A stretch of DNA of 64,000 bases from Streptococcus anginosus. GTDB lineage: Bacteria; Bacillota; Bacilli; Lactobacillales; Streptococcaceae. Position 1 is the first letter of the stretch. Every line of letters starts with the position of its first letter. Shown piece after piece: positions 54,953 to 64,000 of this stretch. The position numbers and the translations under genes are program-made. The notes under the pieces were generated by a model, which was not told where the DNA came from, ran no database searches, and saw only the letters and a program-made list of their open reading frames with translations. The stretch lies in assembly GCF_001697145.1 (NCBI RefSeq), contig NZ_CP012719.1:1646501-1710500 (forward strand), in the 5' to 3' direction.

Positions 54953-55711
54953 ATGATTCATATTATTCAAGCAGACTTTTATCGTCTTTTCCGTTCAAAA
55001 GGTTTTTGGATTACAGAAATCCTTTTTATCACCACACTCTTATTAGGTGTGCTCTACGGTGTTGTGGGAAGTATCGGAGTTCATACAGATACAAAAGCTT
55101 TTGAAAAACTGGGTGATAACGGAGGCTGGACTGGCTTTGAGGCTATCACTAAAACCTCTGATAATCTTAGTAATACCATTATCTTTACTATTATCCTTGT
55201 TGTTTTATTGATTGGAATTGATCTCACTCAGAAATTATATAAAAATTCTATTACTAGTGGTATTTCACGGGCAGAATTCTATTTATCTAAATTCCTTGTT
55301 CTGGCAACTCTCATCGTACTTCAATTGATTCTAACCTATTCCTCATTTATTCCAGCTACGCTCATCAATGGTATGGGAACCGCACCCAAACATTTTCTTT
55401 CTAATTTTCTCATTACGATAGGGGTTCAATTTATTTGTACCCTAGCTTGGGTTAGTCTTGTTTCTTTCGTACTATATGCTACCAACTCTATTATAGCTGC
55501 TATTTTCACTTATTTGATCGGTGTTTCCCTGCTAAGTCTGCCAACTGCCTTTTATCCAGATATTGACTGGTTGAAATACTTGAACATGCAATTCTATTTT
55601 GACATGGTTTCTAAACAGGATATGGTATTCAAAACCATAACCATCGCTCTTCTCATCACACTTCTTTTTACATTTAGTGGTATACAGGTATTTAAAAGAA
55701 AAGATTTATAA
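54953..55711 (+). CDS. ABC-2 type permease
   Basis: 252 residues with six transmembrane segments. It begins MIHIIQADFYRLFRSKGFWI, typical of ABC-2 permeases in lantibiotic-immunity and bacitracin-type exporters, with a large outer loop (about 40-75) after the first helix. Only one permease is present. GGGAGGTTTATC lies before the ATG. Likely function is export of, or protection from, a peptide or membrane-active compound; the substrate is unknown. Confidence 0.85.
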   Translation: MIHIIQADFYRLFRSKGFWITEILFITTLLLGVLYGVVGSIGVHTDTKAFEKLGDNGGWTGFEAITKTSDNLSNTIIFTIILVVLLIGIDLTQKLYKNSITSGISRAEFYLSKFLVLATLIVLQLILTYSSFIPATLINGMGTAPKHFLSNFLITIGVQFICTLAWVSLVSFVLYATNSIIAAIFTYLIGVSLLSLPTAFYPDIDWLKYLNMQFYFDMVSKQDMVFKTITIALLITLLFTFSGIQVFKRKDL

Positions 55712-55717
55712 CAAAAG

Positions 55718-55747
55718 AAAACAGCTAGTCAAAGATTAGCTGTTTTT
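55718..55747. terminator. Bidirectional terminator between ABC genes and kinase
   Basis: AAAACAGCTA (55718-55727) and TAGCTGTTTT (55737-55746) form the stem, with extra T on the plus side, between convergent genes. Confidence 0.8.
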
Positions 55748-55760
55748 CTGTATAAAATAT

Positions 55761-56627
55761 TCACAAACGGACAAGTAATTCAAACCAATTTCCTTTAGCT
55801 TTCATGGTTAAATCACCGCCAAGAATATCTACTAGTTGTTGAGTGATATAAAGTCCTAAACCAGAAGATTCTTCCGTGTTAGAGAGGTTTTCAGAATAAA
55901 AGCGATTGGTTAATTTTTCCAAATGCTGAATTGGCTGACGGACTATATTTTTTACACTTAAATGAATAGCCGCATCTTTTCGGATTAAAGATAGCTGGGC
56001 AGTTTCCTTTCCATGCTTGAGGACATTGCTTAGCATATTTTGGACAATTCGCTCCAAAATTTCTGGATCTGTCTTTATTACTAACCCCTCCTGCAAATTT
56101 ACTTGCAATTCAATTCCTTGCTTTTGAAAGGCATCATAAAAAGAAAGCATTTGCTTTGCAACCAGTTTGGAAATATCTATTTGTCGAAACTGCGGCCGAA
56201 CAGCCCCTTCCATAAGACGACGATATTCCATGAGCGCTTCCAAACGATTGGAAACAACGGACAGATTGGTCGCAATTTTCAACAGCTGTTTATTTTCTTC
56301 TTTTTCCTTTATAAGCTGTTGGGTATAACCGCTAGCGATGGTCAAGGGTGTGCGAATATCGTGAGCAATATTGCTAATAGCCATATCCAAAGTTTTCTTC
56401 TCCTGGCGAGCAATAAAACGTGTTTGTTCTACTTCTTGAAAGAGTTTTTCCACTTCATTTGCCACCTCAATAATTGTTTGACCATGATATTGAGGTGTTA
56501 AGCGTATCTGACTACCAGTTTCCCGTTTCTCACGAATCTGTTGTGAAAGATTACGGACTGCAATATGATAACGCACGAGCAAGAACCCAAGCAGACCGAT
56601 GAACATAATTAGTATAAATTCAAGCAT
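55761..56627 (-). CDS. Sensor histidine kinase
   Basis: 288 residues with one N-terminal transmembrane helix (1-22) and no outer sensing domain, so it is an intramembrane-type sensor. NIAHDIRTPLTIASGYTQQL carries the phosphorylated histidine (H89), QNMLSNVLKHGK the N box and SSGLGLYITQQLVDILGG the G box. Kinases of this short type usually sense envelope stress or antibiotics through a partner ABC transporter, and one is encoded convergently here. It follows the response regulator gene by two bases. Confidence 0.93.
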   Translation of the reverse strand: MLEFILIMFIGLLGFLLVRYHIAVRNLSQQIREKRETGSQIRLTPQYHGQTIIEVANEVEKLFQEVEQTRFIARQEKKTLDMAISNIAHDIRTPLTIASGYTQQLIKEKEENKQLLKIATNLSVVSNRLEALMEYRRLMEGAVRPQFRQIDISKLVAKQMLSFYDAFQKQGIELQVNLQEGLVIKTDPEILERIVQNMLSNVLKHGKETAQLSLIRKDAAIHLSVKNIVRQPIQHLEKLTNRFYSENLSNTEESSGLGLYITQQLVDILGGDLTMKAKGNWFELLVRL

Positions 56628-56629
56628 TC

Positions 56630-57307
56630 TCAGTCCTCCTTAAGTCGTACACCCAGTCCCCAAATCGTTTCGATATATTCTTCCGAATTATCTACTTGGG
56701 CCAATTTTTTACGAAGATTGCTAAGGTGAGTGTTCAGTGTATTATCTCCCGGCAGGTAGGGTTCTCCCCAAACCAATTCAAATAATTCTTCTTTTGTGTA
56801 AATTTTCTTCGGATGACGAAGCAAGGTTTGAAGTATCTGATACTCCTTCTTCCCCAAACGAACTCGCTTCTCGCCATTGACCACTTCAAATGTATCTGGT
56901 GAAAGACGGATATTTTTTATCCCTTGAATTTCCGTTGCTTGCTCTTGTGAAAGGTGGTTACGCAACTGCACTGTCACACGCGCAAAAAGCTCGTCCAGAT
57001 CGAACGGTTTGACGATGTAATCATTCGCGCCGTCCAACAGATACTGACTAACCAGCGGCTTCTCACCCAAAGCTGTCAGCATGACCACTGGAATCTGACT
57101 GCTTTTGCGAATTTCTGCTAAGACTTGATCACCATTTTTTCCCGGCAACATAATATCCAGCAGCACCAAATCAATCTTCTGCTGCGCAAAAACAAGCAGT
57201 CCTTCCGTTCCAGAATAAGCTGAATAGACTCTATGTTCAGCTTGAAACAAATCTTTTAAAATTTCATGGATATCGTTATTATCTTCGATGATTAAAATAG
57301 TAGCCAT
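56630..57307 (-). CDS. OmpR-family response regulator
   Basis: 225 residues from ATG 57307. The receiver domain has acidic IIEDNNDIHE, the phosphorylated D51 in LLDIMLPGKNG, T in VVMLTALGEK and K in YIVKPFDLDE. The winged-helix DNA-binding domain is TFEVVNGEKRVRLGKKEYQI ... GEPYLPGDNTLNTHLSNLRK. AATGGAAGTAAT is a modest ribosome binding site. An earlier frame to 57406 covers the promoter and is not used. It is the first gene of the kinase operon. Confidence 0.95.
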   Translation of the reverse strand: MATILIIEDNNDIHEILKDLFQAEHRVYSAYSGTEGLLVFAQQKIDLVLLDIMLPGKNGDQVLAEIRKSSQIPVVMLTALGEKPLVSQYLLDGANDYIVKPFDLDELFARVTVQLRNHLSQEQATEIQGIKNIRLSPDTFEVVNGEKRVRLGKKEYQILQTLLRHPKKIYTKEELFELVWGEPYLPGDNTLNTHLSNLRKKLAQVDNSEEYIETIWGLGVRLKED

Positions 57308-57341
57308 ATTACTTCCATTTCCAACAAAATCTCTTATCCCT

Positions 57342-57370
57342 AGTGTAGCAAGGAAAAAGACGGAAGTCAA
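57342..57370 (-). promoter_or_regulatory. Promoter of the two-component operon
   Basis: Minus strand: -35 TTGACT (57365-57370), 17-base spacer, -10 TACACT (57342-57347), 35 bases before the start codon. Confidence 0.75.
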
Positions 57371-57378
57371 CGGAAAGC

Positions 57379-57441
57379 AAAAAAGAGAGTGGGATGACGA
57401 AATCAAGTTTCTACGAAGCTACTGATTTCTGTCCCACTCTC
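57379..57441 (-). terminator. Long terminator hairpin after the GH1 gene
   Basis: Minus strand: GAGAGTGGGACAGAAATCA pairs with TGATTTCGTCATCCCACTCTC, followed by TTTTTTG. GAGTGGGACAGAAAT hairpins recur between streptococcal genes. It separates the glucosidase gene from the two-component promoter. Confidence 0.8.
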
Positions 57442-57507
57442 ACCGAATTCTTGAAATAAGAGAGCCGATTAAAATGATTTTAAATTCTGTCTCACGCTCC
57501 AATTGCT

Positions 57508-58983
<1,476 letters not shown>

Positions 58984-59030
58984 TTATATTATAACAAACA
59001 AAGAAGAAGTTTTCTTATAAAATACTGTCA

Positions 59031-59045
59031 AATAGTGATACTATT
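59031..59045. promoter_or_regulatory. Inverted repeat shared with the GH1 pseudogene region
   Basis: AATAGTGATACTATT, arms AATAGT and ACTATT; GATACTATTC is also found at 46498-46507 before the paralogue. Confidence 0.5.
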
Positions 59046-59150
59046 CTATTTTCCAAGTGCATTAACGACTTTTGCTAACTTTTGTCATTTAGAACTGAAT
59101 ATTGTTATTAAAATCGGGTATCTGACTTCATTTCTCTATCGCTTAGCATA

Positions 59151-59182
59151 ACAAAACTCCCTTTGAAACGCCAAAGAGAGTT
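59151..59182 (-). terminator. Terminator after lctO
   Basis: Minus strand: AACTCTCTTTG / CAAAGGGAGTT stem with a 6-base loop, followed by TTGTTATG. Confidence 0.65.
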
Positions 59183-59201
59183 GGATGATAATTTATCCAT
59201 T

Positions 59202-60338
59202 TTAGTACAATTTCAAATCCCGTGGGTCTACTGGGAAAGTTGGATTATAAGGATTATGACGAAGTTTGAAGTGTTTTACTTCTTCAATCGTTTGGGTACC
59301 AGATAATTGCATCACTGTTTTTAATTCATCATTGATATGCTCAAAGACTTGGCGGACACCCACACTACCACCAAGAGCTAGACCATAAATCACAGGTCGT
59401 CCAATAGCCACTAAATCTGCCCCAGAAGCGAGTGCCTTAAAGACATGCTGACCACGACGGACACCTGAGTCAAAGACAATTGGTACACGTTTGTCAACTG
59501 TTTCAGCCACTTCTTGCAATGAATCAAATGCTGCCGGACCGCCGTCAATTTGCCGTCCACCGTGGTTGGTCACCCAAATACCAGAAGCACCGGCATCAAG
59601 CGAGCGCTCTACATCTTCACGGCATTGTGGACCTTTGACATAGACAGGAAGGTCTGAGTAAGATGCGATAAATTCCACATCACGAGGGGATAATTTTTGC
59701 TTAGCTGATTTGTAAACAAAGTCCATTGTCTTGCCTGCACCATCAGGAAGGTATTCTTCTACAATCGGCATGCCAACTGGAAAAACAAAGCCATTGCGTT
59801 TATCCACTTCACGATTCCCTCCAACAGTTGCATCGGCTGTCAGGACAATTGCTTTATATCCTTCAGCTTTGACTCGATCCATGATATGACGGTTAATGCC
59901 ATCATCTTTACTAAAGTAGAACTGGAACCAATGGGGGGTTCCTTGAAGAGCTTGCGAAATTTCTGGAAGATCGACTGTTGAATAAGAGCTGGTGGTATAA
60001 AGAGAGCCAAATTCATGCACACCTTTTGCTGAAGCCACTTCTCCTTGTACATTCGCTAGCTTATGAGCCGCTACCGGAGCTAGAATAATTGGAGACGATA
60101 GTTTATCCCCGTCAAATTCAATCTCTGTACTTGGATTTTCCACATTGCGAAGTGTATGAGGCACAATTAGCTTATGGTTAAAAGCACGAATATTTTCCCG
60201 CAGAGTAAAAGTATCTTCGGCTCCACTTGCAATATAGCCAAATGCAGCTTTGGGAATGACCTTCTGAGCCATGGGCTCTAAATCATAAGTGTTAATGAAA
60301 TCAACTGGGCCTTCAGCACTACTAGTTTGGTAAGACAT
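59202..60338 (-). CDS. lctO: L-lactate oxidase (FMN-dependent)
   Basis: 378 residues from ATG 60338 (GGAGG 7 bases before). It is an alpha-hydroxy-acid oxidase TIM barrel: FGYIASGAEDTFTLRENIRA at the start, PIILAPVAAHKLAN, WFQFYFSKDDG, VLTADATVGGNR and WVTNHGGRQIDGGPAAFDSL with the active-site histidine and arginine, then DSGVRRGQHVFKALASGADL and AIGRPVIYGLALGG for FMN phosphate. It turns lactate and oxygen into pyruvate and hydrogen peroxide. The pyruvate oxidase gene lies just upstream on the same strand, so lactate can give two peroxides. A cre-type site lies in its leader. Confidence 0.95.
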   Translation of the reverse strand: MSYQTSSAEGPVDFINTYDLEPMAQKVIPKAAFGYIASGAEDTFTLRENIRAFNHKLIVPHTLRNVENPSTEIEFDGDKLSSPIILAPVAAHKLANVQGEVASAKGVHEFGSLYTTSSYSTVDLPEISQALQGTPHWFQFYFSKDDGINRHIMDRVKAEGYKAIVLTADATVGGNREVDKRNGFVFPVGMPIVEEYLPDGAGKTMDFVYKSAKQKLSPRDVEFIASYSDLPVYVKGPQCREDVERSLDAGASGIWVTNHGGRQIDGGPAAFDSLQEVAETVDKRVPIVFDSGVRRGQHVFKALASGADLVAIGRPVIYGLALGGSVGVRQVFEHINDELKTVMQLSGTQTIEEVKHFKLRHNPYNPTFPVDPRDLKLY

Positions 60339-60397
60339 CATATTTCCTCCTGTCTTATATGCACATATCCATAGAGAGAATTCAATCGAGCCTTTGA

Positions 60398-60411
60398 AGC
60401 AAGCGCTTTCA
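60398..60411 (-). promoter_or_regulatory. cre-type site upstream of lctO
   Basis: TGAAAGCGCTTGCT on the minus strand fits TGWAARCGYTWNCW. It lies between GAGAGAAT (60374-60381) and ATTCTCTC (60411-60418), which form an 8-base inverted repeat. Farther upstream is TACGAATT (60465-60472), one base from the ComX cin-box. Confidence 0.6.
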
Positions 60412-60517
60412 TTCTCTCGAAGCAAAAAACTCAATCAGTCTATCTAACAGATCAGAATAATAAGAATTCGTATAAAATTTATACCAATTTAATGAAGTGA
60501 AACAGCTTTTGCAATTT

Positions 60518-60560
60518 ATAGTAGAGTTAGAGGGGATGCCTTCCCACTCTAACTACTATA
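60518..60560. terminator. Hairpin between spxB and lctO
   Basis: TAGTAG-AG-TTAGAG-GGG pairs with CCC-CTCTAA-CTACTA with two small bulges. No clean T-run follows on the minus strand, so termination may be partial. Confidence 0.5.
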
Positions 60561-60595
60561 AAGGTCGTAAAAATTAAGATAAGCTGTGGCTCACG

Positions 60596-62401
60596 TTATG
60601 GCTTGACACCATATTCTTTGAAATAAGCTGTAATAGGTCGCAGCTCTTGCCCATCATAAGCCGCAAAGAATTCTTCTGGACTCATTTGACCATGTGTTTC
60701 TTGATAACCAGCAGAAATTTTTTCTACAAAGTCACCATCAACAATATCCAATTCCAACTCTTCCACAGGGATACCACGTTTGTCTGTGATTTTAGCATCA
60801 ATCAAAACAGGCTTCCCAGATTTTGAAACTTCAAGTGCGCGGTCAAATGCAGCTGGCAATTCCTCTAAAGTTTTAACTGTTATTCCCTCTACTCCCATTC
60901 CTTCTGCAACTTTCGCAAAATCTACTTCGTAGAGATCTACGCCTGAAAAGTTCATGACCAGATCTTCCTGTTCAGACTTGATAAAGTTGAGTGAATTGTT
61001 AGAAGTGATAATATTGATAATTGGCAACTGGTATTTGACTTGGGTCGTCAGATCCTGCATCACCATCGAGAATGCACCATCTCCAGCAATATTGAAAACT
61101 TGGCGATTCGGAAAAGCAAATTGACCTGCGATAGAAGCTGGTACACCATAACCCATGGTGGCAAAAAGAGCGGAGATGGTCCATTTCTTCTCTGGTGTAA
61201 AGTTTAAGAAGCGGAAGCTATTGATAATATTGTCCCCAACATCAATACCATAGACAGCATTGGCATCTGAAATGCGGTTGATTTCGCGATAAACTTGTTC
61301 AAACTCTAGTGGTCCGTCTGCTTTTTGCATTAAACGTGCCAGATAAGCTTTCCAATCTTTCATGGCTGCCACACTTGCTTGATAAAATGGTTGCGGAGCG
61401 ACCGCTTCACTACGTTCCAAGGCTTTTTTCAGAAAACTTCCAGAATCTGATAAAATTCCTAAATCCAAGTAGTGATGACGACCAAAATTAGCAGCATCAA
61501 TATCAATAGAAACAAACTTAAAATCATGAGAACGATAAACTAAGTTGGCAAATGGGAAGTTTGTCCCAAGAGCAATCACCAGATCAGCCGCCGCAAAAGC
61601 TTCATCACCAACCTTAGAAGCAGCACGATTCAATGTTCCTAAGTTGGCTTCAAAGTCATCTGGAATTTTGCCCTTAGCCAGACCCGCTACAGCAATCGGA
61701 ATTTGCAATTTTTGAGACAGTTCTATCAATAACTGGGCATTGTTCCCGATACCAGAACCTACATGAAAAATAGGACGCTTAGCTGCTTTTACTAGTTCAA
61801 GAAATTGATCCACTTCGGCATCCGTTGCTTGTGGCAACGGTAAGTTTTTTTCTGCTGTATGAGAAGCATAATCTACATCTGGAATTTCTACATAACCAAA
61901 ATTATTTGGCATGATAACAACAGCTACACCATTATGTTTATAAGCCTCACGAATCGCTTTATCGACAACATAGGGGAGACTTTCTGGTGTCATAACCACT
62001 CGGTTGTAAACCGCAACATCACTAAACATCGGTAATTCAGAAAACTCTTGGAAATAATCATAATTCATATTTGTGCTAGGAACTTGACCAACCAAAGCCA
62101 AAACCGGAGCATGATCTTCCCGCGCATCGTACAAGCCATTTAAAAGATTGACAGCACCAGGGCCAGCAGATCCAAGAGTTACGCCTATTTTTCCAGTCAA
62201 TTTAGCATGAGCTGCAGCTGCAAGAGCTCCAACTTGTTCGTGACGAACTTGAACAAAGTGAATGTTTTCCTTTTCCAGATCCAGCGCATTCATAGTTGAA
62301 TTGACAGAACCACCAGGGTAACCGTAAACATTTTCCACACCCCATGCTTCTAATACACGAAGCATAGCAACAGCAGCGGGCACTGTTTTCACATTAGACA
62401 T
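60596..62401 (-). CDS. spxB: Pyruvate oxidase
   Basis: 601 residues from ATG 62401, with GGAGGATTATT upstream; the longer frame to 62506 runs through the promoter. Thiamine-diphosphate enzyme: GYPGGSVNSTMNAL, RHEQVGALAAAAHAKLTGKI with the catalytic glutamate, LGSAGPGAVNLLNGLYDARE, a central FAD domain and C-terminal GDGAFSMVMQDLTTQVKY ... NNSLNFIK cofactor motif. It makes acetyl phosphate, CO2 and hydrogen peroxide from pyruvate, the main peroxide source of oral streptococci. A perfect cre site overlaps its -35, and lctO lies downstream. Confidence 0.97.
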   Translation of the reverse strand: MSNVKTVPAAVAMLRVLEAWGVENVYGYPGGSVNSTMNALDLEKENIHFVQVRHEQVGALAAAAHAKLTGKIGVTLGSAGPGAVNLLNGLYDAREDHAPVLALVGQVPSTNMNYDYFQEFSELPMFSDVAVYNRVVMTPESLPYVVDKAIREAYKHNGVAVVIMPNNFGYVEIPDVDYASHTAEKNLPLPQATDAEVDQFLELVKAAKRPIFHVGSGIGNNAQLLIELSQKLQIPIAVAGLAKGKIPDDFEANLGTLNRAASKVGDEAFAAADLVIALGTNFPFANLVYRSHDFKFVSIDIDAANFGRHHYLDLGILSDSGSFLKKALERSEAVAPQPFYQASVAAMKDWKAYLARLMQKADGPLEFEQVYREINRISDANAVYGIDVGDNIINSFRFLNFTPEKKWTISALFATMGYGVPASIAGQFAFPNRQVFNIAGDGAFSMVMQDLTTQVKYQLPIINIITSNNSLNFIKSEQEDLVMNFSGVDLYEVDFAKVAEGMGVEGITVKTLEELPAAFDRALEVSKSGKPVLIDAKITDKRGIPVEELELDIVDGDFVEKISAGYQETHGQMSPEEFFAAYDGQELRPITAYFKEYGVKP

Positions 62402-62464
62402 AATAATCCTCCATCTCAGAGAATGGAATTGCAATTTCAAAATCTGTTTTTTAGTTACGGTAAT

Positions 62465-62493
62465 ATCATAATACTTTTTGAATTCGTTTACAA
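62465..62493 (-). promoter_or_regulatory. spxB promoter overlapped by a perfect cre site
   Basis: Minus strand: -35 TTGTAA (62488-62493), 17-base spacer, -10 TATGAT (62465-62470). TTGTAAACGAATTCA (62479-62493) matches the cre consensus WTGNAARCGNWWWCA at every position and covers the -35, so CcpA would block polymerase. Confidence 0.85.
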
Positions 62494-62610
62494 AAAATTT
62501 GCTCACAGATTTTCACAATCTCAGAAAATATCAAAAAGCTTATACACAACAGCATTTCCTTTTATGCTTTATCTAAGTTTGTGACATAATAAACAATGCT
62601 TTTCAAATAT

Positions 62611-62646
62611 AAAAAAACACCTACGGATTCCCAACCGTAGATGTTG
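62611..62646 (-). terminator. Terminator of the VanY-like gene
   Basis: Minus strand: ACATCTACGG TTGGGAAT CCGTAGGTGT followed by TTTTTTT. Confidence 0.8.
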
Positions 62647-62657
62647 TAAAGTTTGAA

Positions 62658-64000
62658 TTAAGCAACAGCAATATACCGTCTCTTTCCGCTAAAAGCAATG
62701 TAAGAAATCCATGTCGCACCATCTGCATTCAAAACCTTATCATAAGTGACCGATTGCCCGGCATCATAATAAGCCAATTCAGGAGCTGACATTCTAGCTT
62801 CTGCTTTGATAGAGGAGCGTTTTGTAAAACGATATACACCTTGAGCAGGGATAGAGGGTGTTTGGGGAGACGGAGTCGTTGGTTTTGACGGGGTTACTGA
62901 TGAAGCGTAATCTCCACCTTCAAAGCCATAATATTCCTCTAAACTCAAACCAGAATGGTAAACTTCATCAGCTTCCTTACCGATGTAACGAATATGCCAT
63001 GCTTCTGGCATGTATCCTGTCGAAGCTTCTTTCCCTGGTTGGTAACGGACTACAAAACCGTAGCGATGTGCATTGTTCTTCAACCAATTACTTGCAGCAG
63101 CGTCCTCTAAAAGATTGCCCGCTTTATCCGTTAAATCAAAGACAAGACCTGTTTGGTGCTCACTATAACCCGGACGTGCAGAGTAACGATCCGCAGCAGC
63201 TTGACCATCTTTGTTCACATAATTTTGATACAGAACCTTTTGATAATCATAACTTCTAAATCCGCTGTAAGCATAACCAACATTATAGCCTTGAGCAATC
63301 ATATCATTTCTTAATCGAAGAAAGGCAGCTTTTGCAGTTGGATTTTCACCAGGATTGTAGTTAGCAGCCATCGGATGTTTTTTATTTGCCACTACAATCT
63401 CGTCATATTTTCCTTGGACAAAGTAGTAAGAGCCATTATATTGTACTTCTTTTACACTCGTTTGAGATCCTTCCACCTTAGTCGTAGTACCCGTTACACC
63501 CTGCAAACTACCGTCCGACTGAACATAGTACATGTGTATGTTATATTCACCACGATTATTTTTATGACGGCGGATATCCACACTCAACTTATAACTGCCA
63601 TCATTTTGCTTAGCAGCATCGTACCAGATCACATCATCTTGACCGCCTTGGCTGGACCAAACAGGCAGCTTTACTGTCTTCACACCCTTGGTCGAGCTGA
63701 CATTCGTCACCACCACATCAAAACCTTGCGAAGTCTTGTTTTCAATGTGAATCGTGCCAGTCACCTGAACAGGTTTGGGAGCTTCTTCATTTGTTAAGGT
63801 TGCAATTGGGATATAGCGACGTGTACCACTGTAGCTAACATAACTAATCCATTGATGATGATCTGCGTCCAATACCTTATCATAGCGAATTCTTTCTCCT
63901 CTTGCAAAGGTAAATTCAGTCTTAGCCGTCATTGTGGGACTATTTTTGACTTCAACTTCCTTTTTAAAAGTATAAACTCCTTGAGACGGAATGGATTCTC
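62658..64000 (-). CDS. D-alanyl-D-alanine carboxypeptidase (VanY/M15B) with SH3b and GBS Bsp-like domains (partial)
   Basis: The frame is open to the right edge, so the true N-terminus lies outside; an internal ATG at 63932 is not the start. In order: an SH3b repeat (SQGVYTFKKEVEVKNSPTMT ... SYVSYSGTRRYIPIATL), a GBS Bsp-like beta domain (TGTIHIENKTSQGFDVVVTN ... EYNIHMYYVQSDGS), the VanY peptidase (SGFRSYDYQKVLYQNYV, YSEHQTGLVFDL and EAWHIRYIG, giving zinc ligands H, D, H), a proline/threonine linker and a second SH3b repeat (QGVYRFTKRSS ... SGKRRYIAVA). It trims terminal D-alanine from peptidoglycan stems, held on the wall by SH3b domains. Confidence 0.93.
   Translation of the reverse strand, partial: ESIPSQGVYTFKKEVEVKNSPTMTAKTEFTFARGERIRYDKVLDADHHQWISYVSYSGTRRYIPIATLTNEEAPKPVQVTGTIHIENKTSQGFDVVVTNVSSTKGVKTVKLPVWSSQGGQDDVIWYDAAKQNDGSYKLSVDIRRHKNNRGEYNIHMYYVQSDGSLQGVTGTTTKVEGSQTSVKEVQYNGSYYFVQGKYDEIVVANKKHPMAANYNPGENPTAKAAFLRLRNDMIAQGYNVGYAYSGFRSYDYQKVLYQNYVNKDGQAAADRYSARPGYSEHQTGLVFDLTDKAGNLLEDAAASNWLKNNAHRYGFVVRYQPGKEASTGYMPEAWHIRYIGKEADEVYHSGLSLEEYYGFEGGDYASSVTPSKPTTPSPQTPSIPAQGVYRFTKRSSIKAEARMSAPELAYYDAGQSVTYDKVLNADGATWISYIAFSGKRRYIAVA

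Noticed and set aside
60596..62506. Longer SpxB start at 62506
   Set aside because: The extra 35 residues run through the promoter and cre site, and GGAGG precedes the ATG at 62401.

Overview
The window is chromosomal DNA of an oral-type Streptococcus. The evidence is an AT-rich, densely coding sequence, a competence sigma factor ComX, PolC-type DNA polymerase III, a hydrogen-peroxide pair (pyruvate oxidase and lactate oxidase), a YkoEDC thiamine transporter under a TPP riboswitch, a Met-box in front of metE-metF, BOX-like repeats and the usual pepP-efp-asp23-nusB and rpsF-ssb-rpsR operons. The gene set best fits the sanguinis/gordonii/cristatus side of the genus; the species cannot be fixed from this window.

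Layout. 1-3.25 kb is mobile DNA: an IS1182-family transposase running off the left edge, then a decayed IS3-family element (IS150-like) that sits exactly in the centre of a 60-bp-arm palindrome. 3.4-5.8 kb holds rpsO, an RsuA-type pseudouridine synthase and an MFS transporter. 5.9-17.9 kb is one nine-gene minus-strand operon for a Pel-like exopolysaccharide: SDR-PelD fusion, PelE, PelA deacetylase, PelF, PelG, then CotH-like, VTC-domain, DUF4956 and DUF4832 genes. This is the most interesting system here. 18-25.5 kb holds def, two small membrane proteins, polC and an e(P4)-type lipoprotein phosphatase. 25.6-30 kb is an accessory stretch with poorly characterised membrane proteins and a LacI regulator plus HAD phosphatase, each broken by one nonsense codon.

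30-40 kb is mostly housekeeping: comX, nusB, asp23, efp, pepP, a nucleotidyltransferase-fold gene, uvrA, corA, a DUF1129 protein and rpsF-ssb-rpsR. 40.3-42.7 kb is a GT2-GtrA / phosphodiester glycosidase / membrane protein cluster. 42.9-46.4 kb has two histidine phosphatases, a HAD phosphatase and a broken 6-phospho-beta-glucosidase gene. 46.6-50.2 kb is metE-metF under a long palindromic Met-box; metE looks more GC-rich than its neighbours. 50.3-53.1 kb is the TPP-riboswitch ykoEDC operon. 53.2-57.4 kb has a small hydrolase, an ABC-2 exporter and a convergent two-component system. 57.5-62.5 kb holds an intact 6-phospho-beta-glucosidase, lctO and spxB, the last two with cre-type sites. A VanY-like peptidase with SH3b domains runs off the right edge.

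Two themes stand out. First, the pel operon: its PelD-like protein ends after the GAF domain with no GGDEF module, and four extra genes follow pelG. Second, pseudogenisation: the IS3 transposase, the LacI regulator, the HAD phosphatase and one GH1 glucosidase carry in-frame stops or single-base frameshifts, and the stops that can be rationalised look like C-to-T or G-to-A transitions. No rRNA, tRNA or CRISPR array was seen.
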